Source of the DNA: Hermatobates lingyangjiaoensis
Lineage: Eukaryota > Arthropoda > Insecta > Hemiptera > Hermatobatidae
DNA length: 64,000 bases
Assembly: GCA_026182355.1 (NCBI GenBank)
Contig: JAPFBL010000068.1
Location: forward strand, 11,879,001-11,943,000
Direction of reading: 5' to 3'
A model generated the notes under the pieces. The model searched no databases. It saw only the letters and a list, made by a program, of their open reading frames with translations, and was not told the DNA's origin. Shown in pieces: positions 1 to 12,700 of the stretch (position 1 is the stretch's first letter; each line of letters opens with the position of its first letter). A program made the translations under genes and the position numbers.

Positions 1-140
1 TTTATTAATAAAAAAATTGCCTAGGGGACTGGAGTATAGTGATATTTATTACTATATTTATATGTGTGATAATAGCCATTGTAGTGGTAATAGTAATAAT
101 TAGACAGTAATATTTTATTGGAATGGAGTTATGTTTTCAG

Positions 141-242
141 GGAGAATTAGTCCTATTCATCTGCCAAAAAAATCGCAAGCCGCAGTCGATTCTTTTGCCA
201 ACAGAACAGCAGCTACGTCAGGCTGGGGCATTATTTCCAACA
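141..242 (+). CDS. Serine protease, first visible coding exon
   Basis: The acceptor is TTTTCAG at 134-140 and the donor is GT at 243-244 (GTATGT). The exon enters with two bases completing a codon and leaves in phase 1. It encodes RISPIHLP followed by the SGWG motif. Confidence 0.85.
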
Positions 243-3200
243 GTATGTCAGTCCTCTTTTCACAGTCATTACTAATTTGTACTCATTACTACTACTTTAA
301 ATGAGTAACTTATATTACTTTACTATGAGTAAAGTATAGTGATGGTGAACAGATTTGATATTAACATGTTCTGAGGTCCCCAAAGTCGTTTTATGAAGTT
401 TTTTCGGCATATGTTTGTGGGTGTAAAAAGTTTCTGCACACGCTACAGTTCACAATCTCTGATAGATAAAATTATTATTTTTCACAAAAATTCCTGTGGT
501 GAAGAGGAACCCTACTGTTTGGGTGTAATTATGCATGATAACAAAGTCACTTTTTTTCAAAATTATTTTTAGACAACTCCCCTCCCCCTTCCCCCCAAAC
601 TTCTAACTCTAGAGTCTTAAAATCTTAGTATTATCTTAGTCATGGAAATCATTGTTTGGGATTTATAAATCTTTAAGCATAAGAAACCTTAAGAATTGTA
701 TCATTTTGTCATCACAAATAGATATGAATTAAATTTATAGTGATAGTAAGAAATTGAATAATAAAGTGTAACTTTAATTTGTACGATCACTATTAATAAT
801 AGAGTGTATAAATACTTAATTTTGGAGAAATTTCCAGAAGCTGTAATGATAATTATTGCGAAAGAGATAATTATTGCGATTATAATGATAATGATAGTAT
901 TGCGAAAGAGTTTGAGAATGTGGGCCTACACTTTGCATCTAACCAAAAAGCTTATGATTCAAAGAATGTAGTTTTATATACAGCATTATTATACAACGCT
1001 ACACTCTCACTGCTGTTATTGCCCATCTCAAAGAGATCTAGTGCATTTGCTCAAATAATTATCATTACAGCTTCTGGAAATTTTTCCAAAATTAAAGAGT
1101 GTATAAATACTTAATTTTGGAGAAATTTCCAGAAGCTGTAATGATAATTATTTGAGCAAATGCACTAGATTCTCTTTGAGATGGGCAATAACAACAGCGA
1201 GAGTGTAGCCTTGTATAATAAGGCTGTATATAAAACCACATTCTTCTTTGAGTCATAAGCTTTTTGGCTGGATGCAAAGTGTAGGCCCACATTCTCAAAC
1301 TCTTTCGCAATACTACTGAATATTTCATTGAATGGACGGCCTTTTGCATGTTAAATATATTTCCTGTTTTCTTTAAGTAAACTGCCTCTTATTTAGTATT
1401 AAGTGTAAAATAGCAATCCAGACTATTTCTTTGCAACTACAGCTTTTCTTGCTTAGACATTCACCATCTTCATACATAGTATATACATAATATTAACATC
1501 AATCAAGAGTACGTCAACTTAAATTTGTATTCATCTATCACTTCGTACAGTAAATTAATTTATTTTACTCTTAAGGAATCAAATTAGAAATAAGTTATTG
1601 AAACTGGTTGAATTCCCTTTTTTTACACTTTAGAACATATTTTTTTTCATGTTAATCTTAGTTGTATGAAATACCCTTTAAACTCCTTTATTTTGAAGGA
1701 ATTTTTTAGACATATGCTTTTGAGGGTGTTAAGAGTAGGCTCCCTTGAATTCACTCATGATGAAATTAATAATATTGTTTCTACTGTTCACTTCTAAAAT
1801 ACCCCGACTCATATTGACAAATCTTAAAAGCAATCCGTTTAATGTCACAGTTTTATCATATCACATATTTTATATGAATTATTTAATAGCTTTTACATTT
1901 CTGTATAATTTAACAATAAAGTTTTCGCAAGTACTGCACAGTCAAATAAATACCCTTGAATGAAATGCTGTTTAATTAAATCAATATCCTTTAATTCCTT
2001 TTACTTTTTTAATTTTATAAAAATTAAATTGGTATTACCTGAAAATATTGGTATTTGTAACAGATCAATGGGCAATGACACGATATCTTCGGTGTACTAC
2101 TGTGGTGGTAACTCCTCATGAAGAATGTAAGACGCTATACGAAAAGTTGACTGATGCATCTTTAGGGGACAACGAGATTTGCACCAGCAATTGGAGAACG
2201 AAAAGTGGTACCTGCAGAGTACGTCATCAAAGACCCATAGTCAAGTAAGGTTGTGGATTGAGTTAGAGCAAAGGTAGTTTGCCAGGGGTCCCTGCTATTC
2301 AAGTTGAGCCCGACAATTGCTAAACTTTGCAGTAAGAGGACTTAATTAAAATCTCATAAAAAATTCCTGCAAGAAATCAGCGTCTTTTTGTGTGCAGTTT
2401 ACAATTAAGAGTTTACAATAATTATTCAGTGTTATTAATAATTATTTGTATTCAGTTTAATATCAAAACTTTTGTGCACCTGCTAGTGATCCAAACGTTA
2501 ACAAGAAAAAATTTGAATTGCAAATTTTAAAATAATACCTTTTTTTTTAAAAAAAAAAAGTATTTGTACTTCTCAACAAAAAAAAATTATTTTCTTTCCG
2601 TAGGAAATAAAACAGAGGAGAAACTAGAAAGTTATACAAAATATTTGATGTATTCATTGTTACATTTTAAATAAGAGAGGTATAATTTGGAATAAAAATA
2701 GCAGAATTATATCATATATAATATAATGAAGTTAATTTCAGAAATAACATTTATGGAAATATATAAGTAATGGCTAAAAAAATCAATCATACAATAATTT
2801 ACGAAAATAAGGATTTTTTATTACCGTTGTAAACTAAAAATTACACACAAAAAATTCAGAATTTTTTAGAACTTTAGTCCAGTGTAGACTTAAAATTAAG
2901 TTAATACTTCGACCTAAATAATGCAATAATCACTGACTGATTAATGTAAAAATGTTGAATTCATCTGTCAGGAATGGACAGAAAAAATAGTTGTTCAATT
3001 ATTACATTAGGTTTAATACAATTTTAAATGAACTGATAGACAAGTTAAGTATTCAAAATGACTTAGTTGTATAGTGCCAATCGAACCTAGTTTGAGTAAA
3101 GAATCTTCGTATAGCCATAGCTTGATTTCCCTTGAGATAAGAATTCTAATATTTTCCTTTATTTATGAAAAAGGTACTTGGAATCAATAACTCGCACTGC

Positions 3201-3996
3201 TAGTGATAGTAAACTGAAATCAATGTATCACGCTCTCAGAATTTTAATATCGAGTTGATTTTCAAATAAAGCAATACGTTGTTCATTAATCCATCATAAT
3301 ATGCTTGTATATGTTTCTTTTTCATTACAGACTAGCAAAAATCTCTTTTTAAACAATTTGCCAGTGTATATTAGTGTAAAATAATCTGAAAGGGACCGAT
3401 GCCTTGTTGGGTCAATCCCCAATAGGAGAGACATTCTTATAAAAACAAGTGTAGCATTTCATGAGAAATACGATTTGCTTATGAAAACATGATAATTAAC
3501 TTTATGAAATACTTATTTCAAAGTATTGAATGCTGTAATTGTCGAAAATGATTCATTACAGTTCTTTAGAACTTCTTTTCGATATATTCCCTTGTTTTTT
3601 CTTCAATTACACTCTTTTAATAGAAGCTCCCTGAAAAGAAATTTTACACTATATCGAACGTTTACAATAAAAAATTAATTTTTACGTTATTTTAGAAAAT
3701 TTGATCAAAATTATGATATTAGAACTTCTATTTCAAACCTAACATATAGTGATATGTACATAATTTATCTCGGATGTTTATGACTTTGAAGCCGGTTTCG
3801 TCAAGTGATTTTGTCTTGTTGTACTCAGGGTGACAGTGGGAGTCCTCTGGTGCTGTCAGATGACGGAAAGTTGGTGCTGATCGGAATCACATCCTGGGGC
3901 TTCGGTAAATGCGAGTCCCTGCTTCCCAGTGTTTACACAAGCATCGCAGCTTACCTTGATTTTCTGCACAACATCACCGGCATTCCCGTTGATTAA
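141..3996 (+). CDS. S1 (chymotrypsin-like) serine protease, C-terminal part; 5' exons outside window
   Basis: The three visible exons (141-242, 2064-2218, 3829-3996) join in consistent phase to give about 140 residues ending at TAA 3994-3996. Seen in order: RISPIHLP; SGWG, the strand following the catalytic Asp region; paired cysteines in LRC and EEC; NEICT; SGTC-R-GDSGSPL with the catalytic Ser; and ITSWGFGKC...PSVYTSI, the S214-W215-G216 substrate-binding strand and the C-terminal helix. The family domain is about 230-245 aa, so roughly 100 residues with the propeptide, His57 and Asp102 must lie upstream of base 1. Chymotrypsin-numbered residue 189 reads as Gly and 190 as Thr, so this is not a trypsin (no Asp189); chymotrypsin- or elastase-like specificity is inferred. 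It is probably secreted (digestive or haemolymph), but the signal peptide is not visible. There is no stop or frameshift in the visible exons. Confidence 0.9.
315..645 (+). mobile_element. Element 1, truncated copy (end A) in a protease intron
   Basis: Begins with the family's end-A sequence (TTACTTTACTATGAGTAAAG, then TATAGTGAT) and carries the recognisable internal blocks: 'gaggtccccaaagtcg', 'tatgaagttttttcg' and 'taattatgcatgata'. The GT-rich microsatellite typical of other copies is shortened. End B is absent. Confidence 0.65.
801..1314. repeat. Foldback element in a serine protease intron
   Basis: Sequence from 896 (agtattgcgaaagag) reappears inverted up to 1314, giving arms of about 200 bp that meet near 1100. 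A block of about 54 bp starting AGAGTGTATAAATAC occurs directly repeated at 801 and 1096, so the structure is a palindrome with an extra copy of its centre to the left. Open frames on both strands here (920-1114 +, 1092-1349 -) are mirror images of the arms and are not treated as genes. Confidence 0.8.
2064..2218 (+). CDS. Serine protease, penultimate exon
   Basis: The acceptor AACAG ends at 2063 and the donor GTACGT begins at 2219. 155 nt, phase 1 to phase 0. It encodes the LRC/EEC disulfide region, NEICT and the SGTC-R residues just before the catalytic serine; the reading frame continues past the donor only briefly. Confidence 0.9.
2219..3828. other. Last intron of the serine protease
   Basis: AT-rich intron bounded by GTACGT and ACTCAG. 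I see no recognisable repeat, exon or RNA gene in it; it has only homopolymer runs (for example the A/T run near 2535-2590). Confidence 0.7.
3829..3996 (+). CDS. Serine protease, terminal exon with catalytic GDSGSP
   Basis: The acceptor ACTCAG ends at 3828. The exon starts exactly at the GDSG motif (catalytic serine) and runs to the TAA at 3994-3996, 55 residues. SWGFGKC gives the S1 wall; the last helix reads VYTSIAAYLDFLHN. Confidence 0.93.
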   Translation, partial: GDSGSPLVLSDDGKLVLIGITSWGFGKCESLLPSVYTSIAAYLDFLHNITGIPVD

Positions 3997-4256
3997 ATCT
4001 CCTCAAATCTCTATATTTAGATTTTGTTTCACCATAAATTAATGTTATTACGTAAGTGGTATAGAATAATCAAATTTTGTCTTATATAACCTGACGCTGA
4101 AAAAACTATCAGGGATTATTAAAAGACAACATAAATGAACAAAGGTATGCAAAAAATAATCCAAATTTCATGTGGGAAGCTGTTTAAAAACTAATATCAG
4201 TTTTATACTTTCAAAAAGGCATTGAATAATTTAGGTAAAAACTATTTTTATCTAGA

Positions 4257-4262
4257 ATAAAA
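4257..4262 (+). promoter_or_regulatory. Candidate polyadenylation signal of the serine protease
   Basis: AATAAA about 260 nt past the protease stop codon; it is the first canonical hexamer I see downstream. In DNA this AT-rich the hexamer also occurs by chance. Confidence 0.4.
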
Positions 4263-7200
4263 CACCATGTATTGTAACCCACATAAATTCGAACCTTGTT
4301 GAAGCGTATATTACATTTGTCTACTTTTTCATAATCAATCGTCTATTCCTTTCACTGTAAACTTTAGTGATTCTCTATCTTAGGCTGTCATTGCTGTCAA
4401 AAGTTAGTAGATGGAAGAAAAAAAAGTGTTATTATTTAAAACTTAAAAAATGTGCGAAACACCGAACATTTTTCATGAATTCTTCAACTGAATACAAAGA
4501 AAACGATACCATTGATGAGAGAGAGTCAAGTTCAGTTACCTCCAAGAACTGGATAATCTTTTTGGTAAAATTATTCTTTTGACAGTAAATGGTATTGATA
4601 CGTATATTTTTTAAAAATAGGTAACAGATCTCACTTTATCATAGTTGACTTTTTTTTCATTTTTTTGTTGTTTTGATCTTCTACTGAAATAAGAAACATG
4701 TACTAAAAAACTAATCACTTATCACAGAAAGTATAACCATTTGACCCATACAACTTAAAGTTACCTGGTGGTTACTACAGGTACCATAAAAGGTTGGCCG
4801 CTATTTTACTAATGGTAATAAAATCACAATTGAAGGATATTCATTATTTAATTCAATTCGCAGGTTCAACTGAAAGGGAATAAATACTCAGCTACTTTTC
4901 TACTGTAGATTATTGAATTATATGGAATAATCATACGTGTAGTTGAAAATTAAAAGTTGATAGGTTGTGTCTAGGATGAAGGACATTAGTAGACAATATG
5001 AGTATGGTAATGACGCCTTGAGTACGGATCCCTGCGCACGTGCTGGGCATGCTTCAGACTCGGCTACATTAGGGCTAATGACCAAACCGACCAACGCAGC
5101 TGCTTTCTCTTGTTTCCTTCTCACGCTCGCTTGTACTAATTACAACTGGCCCTCAGCCAGACTTATTAGGCCCTGGGGAAACATCCTCTGTTTACCTTGA
5201 GCTATGAAGACCTAAACCCTTAACCGGTAATTCCAGTTGTGATAAAGTTACAATGACACATATTAAATATACTAATGTTATTTGTCTTTTCGAATTGATA
5301 TATAATTATGAAACTAAGCTGCATTATGGTTGAATTAACAGCCACTTGGTGGTTACATCAGTCTAGGGTATACAATACAAACTTTTGTCGTTTATCTTCT
5401 TTTTGTTTATTTTTTTAACCTTAAGAAAAATGCTGGTCCAAATCTTAATTATATATTTTTTTCGTATTTTTTATTTGTACTTATTTCCTTAATTTATCTG
5501 AATTTATTACTGTGGTTTAGAGAGCTAGTTTCATTTTACAGGATTATTTCGAAATCTATTTAAATACATATTTCAAAATTTTCAAAAGGCAGTCCAACTG
5601 GATTGAATAAACTAAAATACTTAGAATTCAGAATAGTTCGTCGACAGGAGAAGATCAGCAGAGTGAGAGAGGAGTGAAGAGCGTGATGACTTCGAGGTGC
5701 TCACCAGGGGCAAGTGGCAGTAGTTACACTAGTTCCATATGGTACATTGCCTAACACCCGCCTTCTCAGTTGGAAGTTGGTAGATTTAATTCAACAAATT
5801 GTGTTTACTTTCAGCTTTCTAAAATCGTTTGGATAGACTTTGTTAAATTTAAATCTATATATGAATGATCAGAACTAGATGTAAATATACTTACAAATAA
5901 ACAATCAAAAGACGCACATTTACAGTCTCTAATTTCTGGTTCAACGATGATCAGGGAATGGAACAAAATGTTATTATCCCAACGGGTAAGCGACGTTGAA
6001 ATCTACAGTAGATTGCTAATAAAAAAGTATAATAATCATTATGAGTACTATTTGATTACAACAGTAAATGTGAATTATAAATAATGCTAAAACTGAAAAT
6101 AACAAATGATTTTTTCATTGTATTTTATTTTAAATTTCAAATTTTCTTTTTGTCAATGATAACTCACCTTTATTGGTCTCCCATAGTTAATTTTTTTTAG
6201 AACTAACTCAGTTTATCTACTCCATTGTTTATATTCTACTTTTTTTCTATTCATTTCAGCAGTATTCATGGTTCGTCCCTTCTTTCTTGGCCTTTAACTC
6301 AAAATTAGAAATTATATGTGTGTGCTTTTCACATTAATAATTTCATATTAAAAAGATAATAAATCATGAATGAACATTACGACTTACTTTAGGTATTCCA
6401 GCCTTCCTAATGGTCCTCATCTCATTTCATAATTTAGAAGCTATATTAAAATTATTCAACTTCATAATTTAGAATGTTTAGTGTAAGCTTTTTTGTTGGT
6501 GTCTGTTTTTTGGCTGTTTTGTGAATGGTCAGAGAAGGTTCAACTATATTATACTTATGTTTACATCCTAGTCGTACATGATTTTACGTTTATTTTTGAA
6601 CTCTGATTCTACTTGTCTGCATTATATTTTATGCAAGGCTCGAGGTAAGACTGGCAAGTCTTGAGATTACTTGTAATTTACATTGATAAATGTTAGCCTA
6701 AAATAACCGATTTTCTTCCATGTTTAAACCTGACATTGAAATAAATATTTTCAACTTGTCAAAATTGAAATGAACTTTTTTTTTACTTAATTTTTGATTT
6801 ATTTATCAGTGTTGTTGGGGTTACAAAGCTAATCTAAAGACTGGTAGAAAATACTCTGTGTTCTTCACAAAAACCCATCATGGAACGCGAAACCCTTGGC
6901 TGGACAATTGACTTTCATTAGCACTTGGAGTCAACCATAAATATAATCTTTTCCTAAATCATTGAAGTATCTGAAACGTTTAGGTAACTTCAAATTTTAG
7001 GTCACTCTGGTATAGTATGTACTTGTGTCAGGAATTCACTCTCGACGATTCAAGTGAATCTCTACCTGTTGAGTTGTTCAGGTTGCGCTGATGAAATTTC
7101 GTTTGATACTAACATGACCTTTGCTTTTACCAAATAGCTTTTCTCATAGACCATCTCTTTTTCAAACACATATTTACATTGGTTATTTTTGTGTAGTATC

Positions 7201-8500
7201 AAGCCCTTTTTTGATCACTTCAAGCTTGAAGAGAAGTTGTTTGTACAACGGAAGTTAATCTCTCTTTGTGAATAAGTGTTTCCACGTCAGTTTTATTTTT
7301 GACTAAATAGATTTGGACAATTTTTTTAAGTTTTTAAGAATCATATTACATATTTCAAATTTTGCTTATTTGTTCTTTGAACGATTAATATTGTTATATT
7401 TTATTATTGAATTAATTTATTTGTTTATGCATTTTGTATATAAAATATTTTATTATATATTTTAGTCTATCTACACTTAACTTGTGGTGCTTTAGAGGTA
7501 GCTTTTTATTTCAATTTAATTTTCGTTTACTAGTGTGTTCATTGCATTGAAATCTTCAAACAAACTAAAATGTTAGATTATGGGCGATCAAATAGTTTAT
7601 ATGGTCAAGGATATAATTGTACATCCAGTGATTCTGTAGAAATATTCAGACAATTTTTAAACAATATGGTAACCAAAAATAAATTTATTACTTTTAATTA
7701 TTTTAAAAGTAGACAAACTGTAGAACACAAAATAAATTTTTAAAATACTAATCAATGAAAGCAATATTTCTTAACTAATAGACCCTCGTTTATTTGCTAA
7801 TATAGATAAAAATGGTTAAGTATTAGTTAAAATTTATGAAAACATTTAACATAGAGGATATCGTTTAAGTTCTACGTTGATTTGTAAATATAAAACGTTA
7901 AGTTGATGAAGACGCTCAAATATGTGTATGGAGCTCATGTCATTCTTGAGGGCAAACCAAAATTTCATAACCATAAAAATGTAAATAGTTTGATTTATTT
8001 TGTACTCAAATGTATAGCAGCAGAAGTTTTGTTTTTTGGGCTCATAAAGAACAGCCTGAACATTGCAATTTTAAAATTTTAAAAACGCTATTGCATCGAA
8101 TTTGATTGATTAGATTAGAAAGCAATAATTCTTGTATGTCCCATTAACAAAGTTTTTCAACTACTGATTCAGTACTCCGCGATGATGGAAGGAAAACTGG
8201 TACGAATTGTGCTCTTATCTCTTGAACAGTTATCTATCTCAGATAGGGTACCAAGTCCTTTCTGTCTTAGCGGTTTATAACATAATATGATCAAACGTAT
8301 ATTATGCTATCCTTACTCCTATATTAAACAAAATTATGCCTGGCATAACTGAAATACTACAGAAACTAGATTGTTTAGATAGTTTACTTTAGAATGCAAT
8401 TGAACCTATTTGTGAATCAATTTGTGAATCTGACGAGACTTGGTCTGAAGGAATTTCGTAGTTCTTTTTTATTTTTTTTATTCCACTTGTTTATTATGAA
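4263..8500. other. Intergenic region, no gene recognised
   Basis: Mostly AT-rich. Two higher-complexity blocks stand out: about 4965-5225, with open frames of 77 aa (+) and 68 aa (-) that match nothing I know, and about 5640-5790. No splice-consistent exon chain or known motif was found in either. Confidence 0.5.
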
Positions 8501-8505
8501 ATCAT

Positions 8506-8508
<3 letters not shown>

Positions 8509-8547
<39 letters not shown>
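8509..8547. repeat. (AT)n microsatellite
   Basis: About 19 TA dinucleotides. Further AT tracts lie at about 8768-8798, 8858-8885 and 9430-9481, so the 8.5-9.7 kb interval is a cluster of AT repeats between foldbacks. Confidence 0.9.
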
Positions 8548-8551
<4 letters not shown>

Positions 8552-8558
8552 TCGTTGG

Positions 8559-8764
8559 CAATACGATCCGAAATGGACAAATATAGTTCAATGTAGCAAA
8601 AAATGTATAGAGAAATCAAAAACACACACTTACAGTCTCGAATTTTCGGTTTGAACCAGTGCCCTTGGTTTCCCTCTCTTATCTATCTTGAAGACGGTTC
8701 AAACCGATAAATAGAGACTGTAAGTGTGTGCTTTTGATTTCTCTATGTTTCTTTTTCTACATTG

Positions 8765-8771
<7 letters not shown>
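8559..8771. repeat. Imperfect hairpin between AT tracts
   Basis: The left arm (tatagttcaatgtag, then agagaaatcaaaaacacac and ttacagtctc) is repeated inverted on the right (gagactgtaag, agtgtgtgcttttgatttct, ctacattgaacta). The arms are about 90 bp, with a spacer containing ttggtttccctctc. A related but weaker stretch (caatcaaaagacgcacattt) occurs near 5907. Confidence 0.75.
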
Positions 8772-8799
<28 letters not shown>

Positions 8800-8856
8800 G
8801 AACTTCATTATTATATATATAACTTCCTTTTACATATATATAGAAACTTATATATT

Positions 8857-8891
<35 letters not shown>

Positions 8892-8929
8892 TCAATAATA
8901 TATCAACCGTTGGATAGAATAGGTGTATA

Positions 8930-9030
8930 ATGTAATCGGGATTCGGTCAATTTTCCAGGATCAAAATCAAACTCTCAATGCCGACGTTTCGGTTTTATTT
9001 AAAACCTTTTTCATAGGCCTACAAACAAAG
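8930..9030 (-). repeat. Family-3 foldback fragment with CCGAAACG motif
   Basis: On the minus strand it contains ATGAAAAAGG, TTTTAAATAAAACC and CCGAAACGTCGG, a stem (GGTTTT/AAAACC) followed by GAAAC. The same block is at about 40485-40540 and 41030-41080, and a decayed copy lies near 50390-50480. Confidence 0.6.
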
Positions 9031-9447
9031 GATGACAAGAAATCATATATAAACATCAACATATAACTAACATCAAAATGAAATATTACAGTTGTGAAAA
9101 AACAAAAATATATATACAAGTAGAAGTAATAGAAAAGCAATAAACATTTTTATGAACTTACAGAAGTCAGAATTTTTGAATTAGAAAAATGATGAAATTT
9201 ACATTATATAAAATGAAGTAACTATAGATAGTTAGTGAACTAACATCTTAACTGGTCAAAAACTTGGACCAGACTAACTGATTACAATTACATGTAAACC
9301 GAAACACTGTTCAGTCAAAGAACACAAAAAGGAACTAAGGAAATTAAATTTCACTAAAATCAACTTAACACTCCTGAATAAATAGTGTTCAAATTGGTAA
9401 TGTCACTTCTATGATTAACTGAATAATATATATTTATATATATATAT

Positions 9448-9482
<35 letters not shown>

Positions 9483-9484
<2 letters not shown>

Positions 9485-9644
9485 CAATGATCAAACCACA
9501 ATAAGAAAATGGGAAAAACAGTTGGGTTTTTGACTTTGACGAAGACCGCTTGCTACGGTTGAAAGATCTTAGTCTTGTTTTCCCATTTTCTTATTGTGGT
9601 TTGATCATTGATTGTTATTTCACGTGTTTGTGTGAAATCTTTAA
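9483..9644. mobile_element. Family-2 foldback element
   Basis: The left arm starts atcaatgatcaaaccacaat; the inverted right arm gives attgtggtttgatcattgat, then cacgtgtttgtgtgaaatct. The centre carries gaccgcttgctacggttgaa. Other copies are at 40071-40235 (complete), 32195-32312 (right half) and 15571-15685 (centre deleted). It is flanked by AT repeats on both sides. Confidence 0.75.
9536..9564 (+). ncRNA. Hammerhead-like core (family 2), C3 substituted
   Basis: TTGACGA, then a stem ACCG/CGGT with a loop of about 7 nt, then GAAA. In the hammerhead consensus CUGANGA-stem II-GAAA, only the first base differs here (T for C). Self-cleavage is not implied; stems I and III were not verified. Confidence 0.3.
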
Positions 9645-9705
9645 TATATATATATATATAAAATAGCATTACAGAGTAGAGATACATAGAAAGGAAACTA
9701 ACCCT

Positions 9706-9728
9706 ATTTCGGCATCTTTCGTCATCAG
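9706..9728 (-). ncRNA. Hammerhead-like core, weak stem II
   Basis: The minus strand reads CTGATGA, a short helix (CG...CG) and GAAAT. The core bases match the hammerhead consensus, but stem II has only about two base pairs, so this may be a decayed copy or chance. Confidence 0.25.
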
Positions 9729-9739
9729 AAGAGCAATGA

Positions 9740-12700
9740 CCCAGTTGAAACTCAAGTCAGGATACCAATACGATTGTACTATCAGACTTAACTTAAAAGC
9801 TTCTAAGGAGGCTCATATTGATCTTCATAGAGCCAAAACTACTCTCAGATTCGACCTGTATGATTCATTTTGTTGTGGTTTCGTTTTGTTACTTTTATTA
9901 TTTTTTTTTTCAATATTTTAAGCTTACTTTATAATTTCTCTATCTTTAAGCAGAGTTTCTTGCTGTTTTTAATGGACGCTTCTCTAAAGCAATGATTTTC
10001 CTTATAATTTTCATTAATGATTAATCAAAACATAATATCTGTACGCAATAATTACAGATAAAAACTATCAAACAATTAAAACAAAACAGTGACAGACAAA
10101 ACAGATTTACCGAGTTATGGGAGGTCATTGGTCGGGGACTATCCTCCGGTAAACGTTACCTTCAACTTAGAGAATGAGATTTGTAATTGCGATGTGTCGT
10201 ATCTATCTTTTCACTGACCCGTTGTATTAAATAAGTTATTAGGTGAGAGTTTTCATGATAAAAATAAGAATTTAACATTACATTTAAATAAAAAAATTAT
10301 TTGAATGGAATATTTGAAACTCCAGTATTGCCCATTGGCAAATTGTATGTCTATTTAGAGATGAACCTTGATAAAGACAGAATTTTACTTAAAATATTTA
10401 TTATATAAATGTCATTGCACAGCTAATGAAAAATTCTGTTAATATTTTCTCATAGAATAGACTATTAATACTTCATTTCCTACGCCTTCATAACGAAAGG
10501 CGCCTTGATGAAAAAGCTGTTGGATCGACTGTTTGGTTGTGGATAACTTTCGGAAAATGCCATTAGTATTCGGAGTATACCGTATTCGGAAATGATTTTA
10601 ACCGGGAAAATTTATTTGTCAGTATTTTTGATTGGACAGTCGTCAGTAGTCCACATACCCTGGGAGGGAGACCATGGATAGGTGGGGGAACTCCTTGAGA
10701 ATCAGTTGATGAATCCACCAGCCTGGCAAGGTCACCCGTGCTCTCATTACACGCAAACAGCAGGTAATAACTCTTCGCTCATCCACCCGGTCTACACAAT
10801 TTCTCTTCTTTTTTACAGGCATAAATACTAAAACAAGTACAACTTAATGAAACTTTGCTACTACTTAAAATTATGGATTTTAAAGGGTGCATTTAAAATT
10901 TCATCTTTGATTAGAAGTATGAAAACCTTTTTGATTCATAGGTATATTTAAATCTCTTTTACCTGATGTACTGGTGGCTCATGAAAGCTGGTGAGCTTCA
11001 TTTTCATGGCAATATGCGATACGACTGTTGTTAACTAGGTTAAAACGTTTCTTTCATGTGATAGTAAAGGACACACCAAATTGCTTGTGAACGTTCATTA
11101 CTTTTAAGATACTTTATTGCAAAATTGTGTTTTGTTACCATACTATTTTACATTAGTATTTGTGAAAACTTGATTAAATCATGTTTTTAACGTTTAATAC
11201 AATACCTACAAGTTGAAGAATATAATTCACTTCACAGCTTAAATTGTGTATCCCACATGTTCCCTAACTACTGAGGATAAAGAACCTTTGACGGCTATGT
11301 ACCAGCCAAAGTGGTTATCTGCTCTCTGTGATATTTCCTCAGAGATGACATATATCCTGATTTTATAATAAATGCTTTACTTTTTCTTGTTTGCATGGTA
11401 ATGTACTTGATGTGAGGAAGTCAGCTTTAGATTGAATGATTTGTTTCTTTTTATTACAAATCTTTTGTTTACTTTTGATACTTTGTCATTTGATTTCTTT
11501 CGAGGATATTTACTAGGAAGTGTTTATTTACTCTATATACTACTTCATATGGCCACGTGTGTCTACTGCACAAATTTCCGACTTCTGTCATAACGAATGC
11601 AAACTTGTAGTTCTTTAATTTGGGATGAATAAAATGTTCCTTAATATAATGTTTATGAGGCATTTGTGCCAATTTGTTCATACCATCTTTGAATTTGTGC
11701 ATGAAAATTGTATTATAATTTTTTTGTGACTTGCATCTTAGAAAAATTGGGTCAATTTAAGTATTCCTGATCAACAACTATTGTTTAGTGAGGAGTGCTG
11801 ATTGAAGTTTGTTTCAATGGCCTTGACTCCAAAAAACTTGTAAACAGCGGAATAATTGTAAGCAAAATCGGTGACATCTATGTCTTGTTATAGTTCATGT
11901 TCCTGAAAGACAAAATATTTATGATGAAATCACAATGTAAGTAATATTTTGTGTTCTTAATTCTATAGCTGTTATAGCATCCGGTCATCTTGAAGACTTA
12001 CCAATCAGGATAATTATAAAATATCTGCACTACTTTTAATTGTAATGGTTCTTTTGGCTAAATTTACATCGATACTGCAGGCAAATATTGCCTCCTTTTA
12101 CTCTGTAATGACGCTCAACTTTATAGCGCTGGTTGGAGAGACAAGGCGAAACCAATCGTTAATGGTTTTGTCCAACGATCGTTATATAAAAAGGTTAAAT
12201 ACAGAATTTTTTCTTTAATTTATGAATCAGACATGTTATGAATGTGTTAATAATTTTTTTGTTTGTAATGACCTCATATATTCCTGCTATTTAGTAAAAC
12301 AAATTTTCAAATTAGTCATTTACATTATTTATTTGGCTATTAAAAATATTAATATAAATAGATTTCAATTTCAAATTATTAAATAATTTAATAATTTTAT
12401 TAGTGTAAATTTGAAAGTTCTATTAAACACTTGCTTGATGACTGAAGTTTCTTGATTTCACTATCGTCTTAATTAATGTGATGATCCTATTTCGTTATAT
12501 TCTGAGGTCTGACTGTATGCCTATAGATGTTATCTTTGAACAAGTATCTACTGCTATCAATTTACGATGTAAACAAAGCGATTAACCGGCTAATCAAATT
12601 TTAATCTAGTTTTTATTTGAAAATGCAGATAAGTGGCTATTGATCTGAGTTACTTTGCAAGCAATGTCGACCAGCATATATTTAACATGTCTAACTGCTG

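Noticed and set aside
920..1349. Open frames of 64 and 85 aa on opposite strands
   Set aside because: They are the two arms of one palindrome translated in mirror, sharing the same C-terminal words; no gene structure.
4918..5200. Overlapping frames on both strands in a GC-richer block
   Set aside because: Neither frame has a recognisable motif; overlap on both strands suggests composition, not coding.
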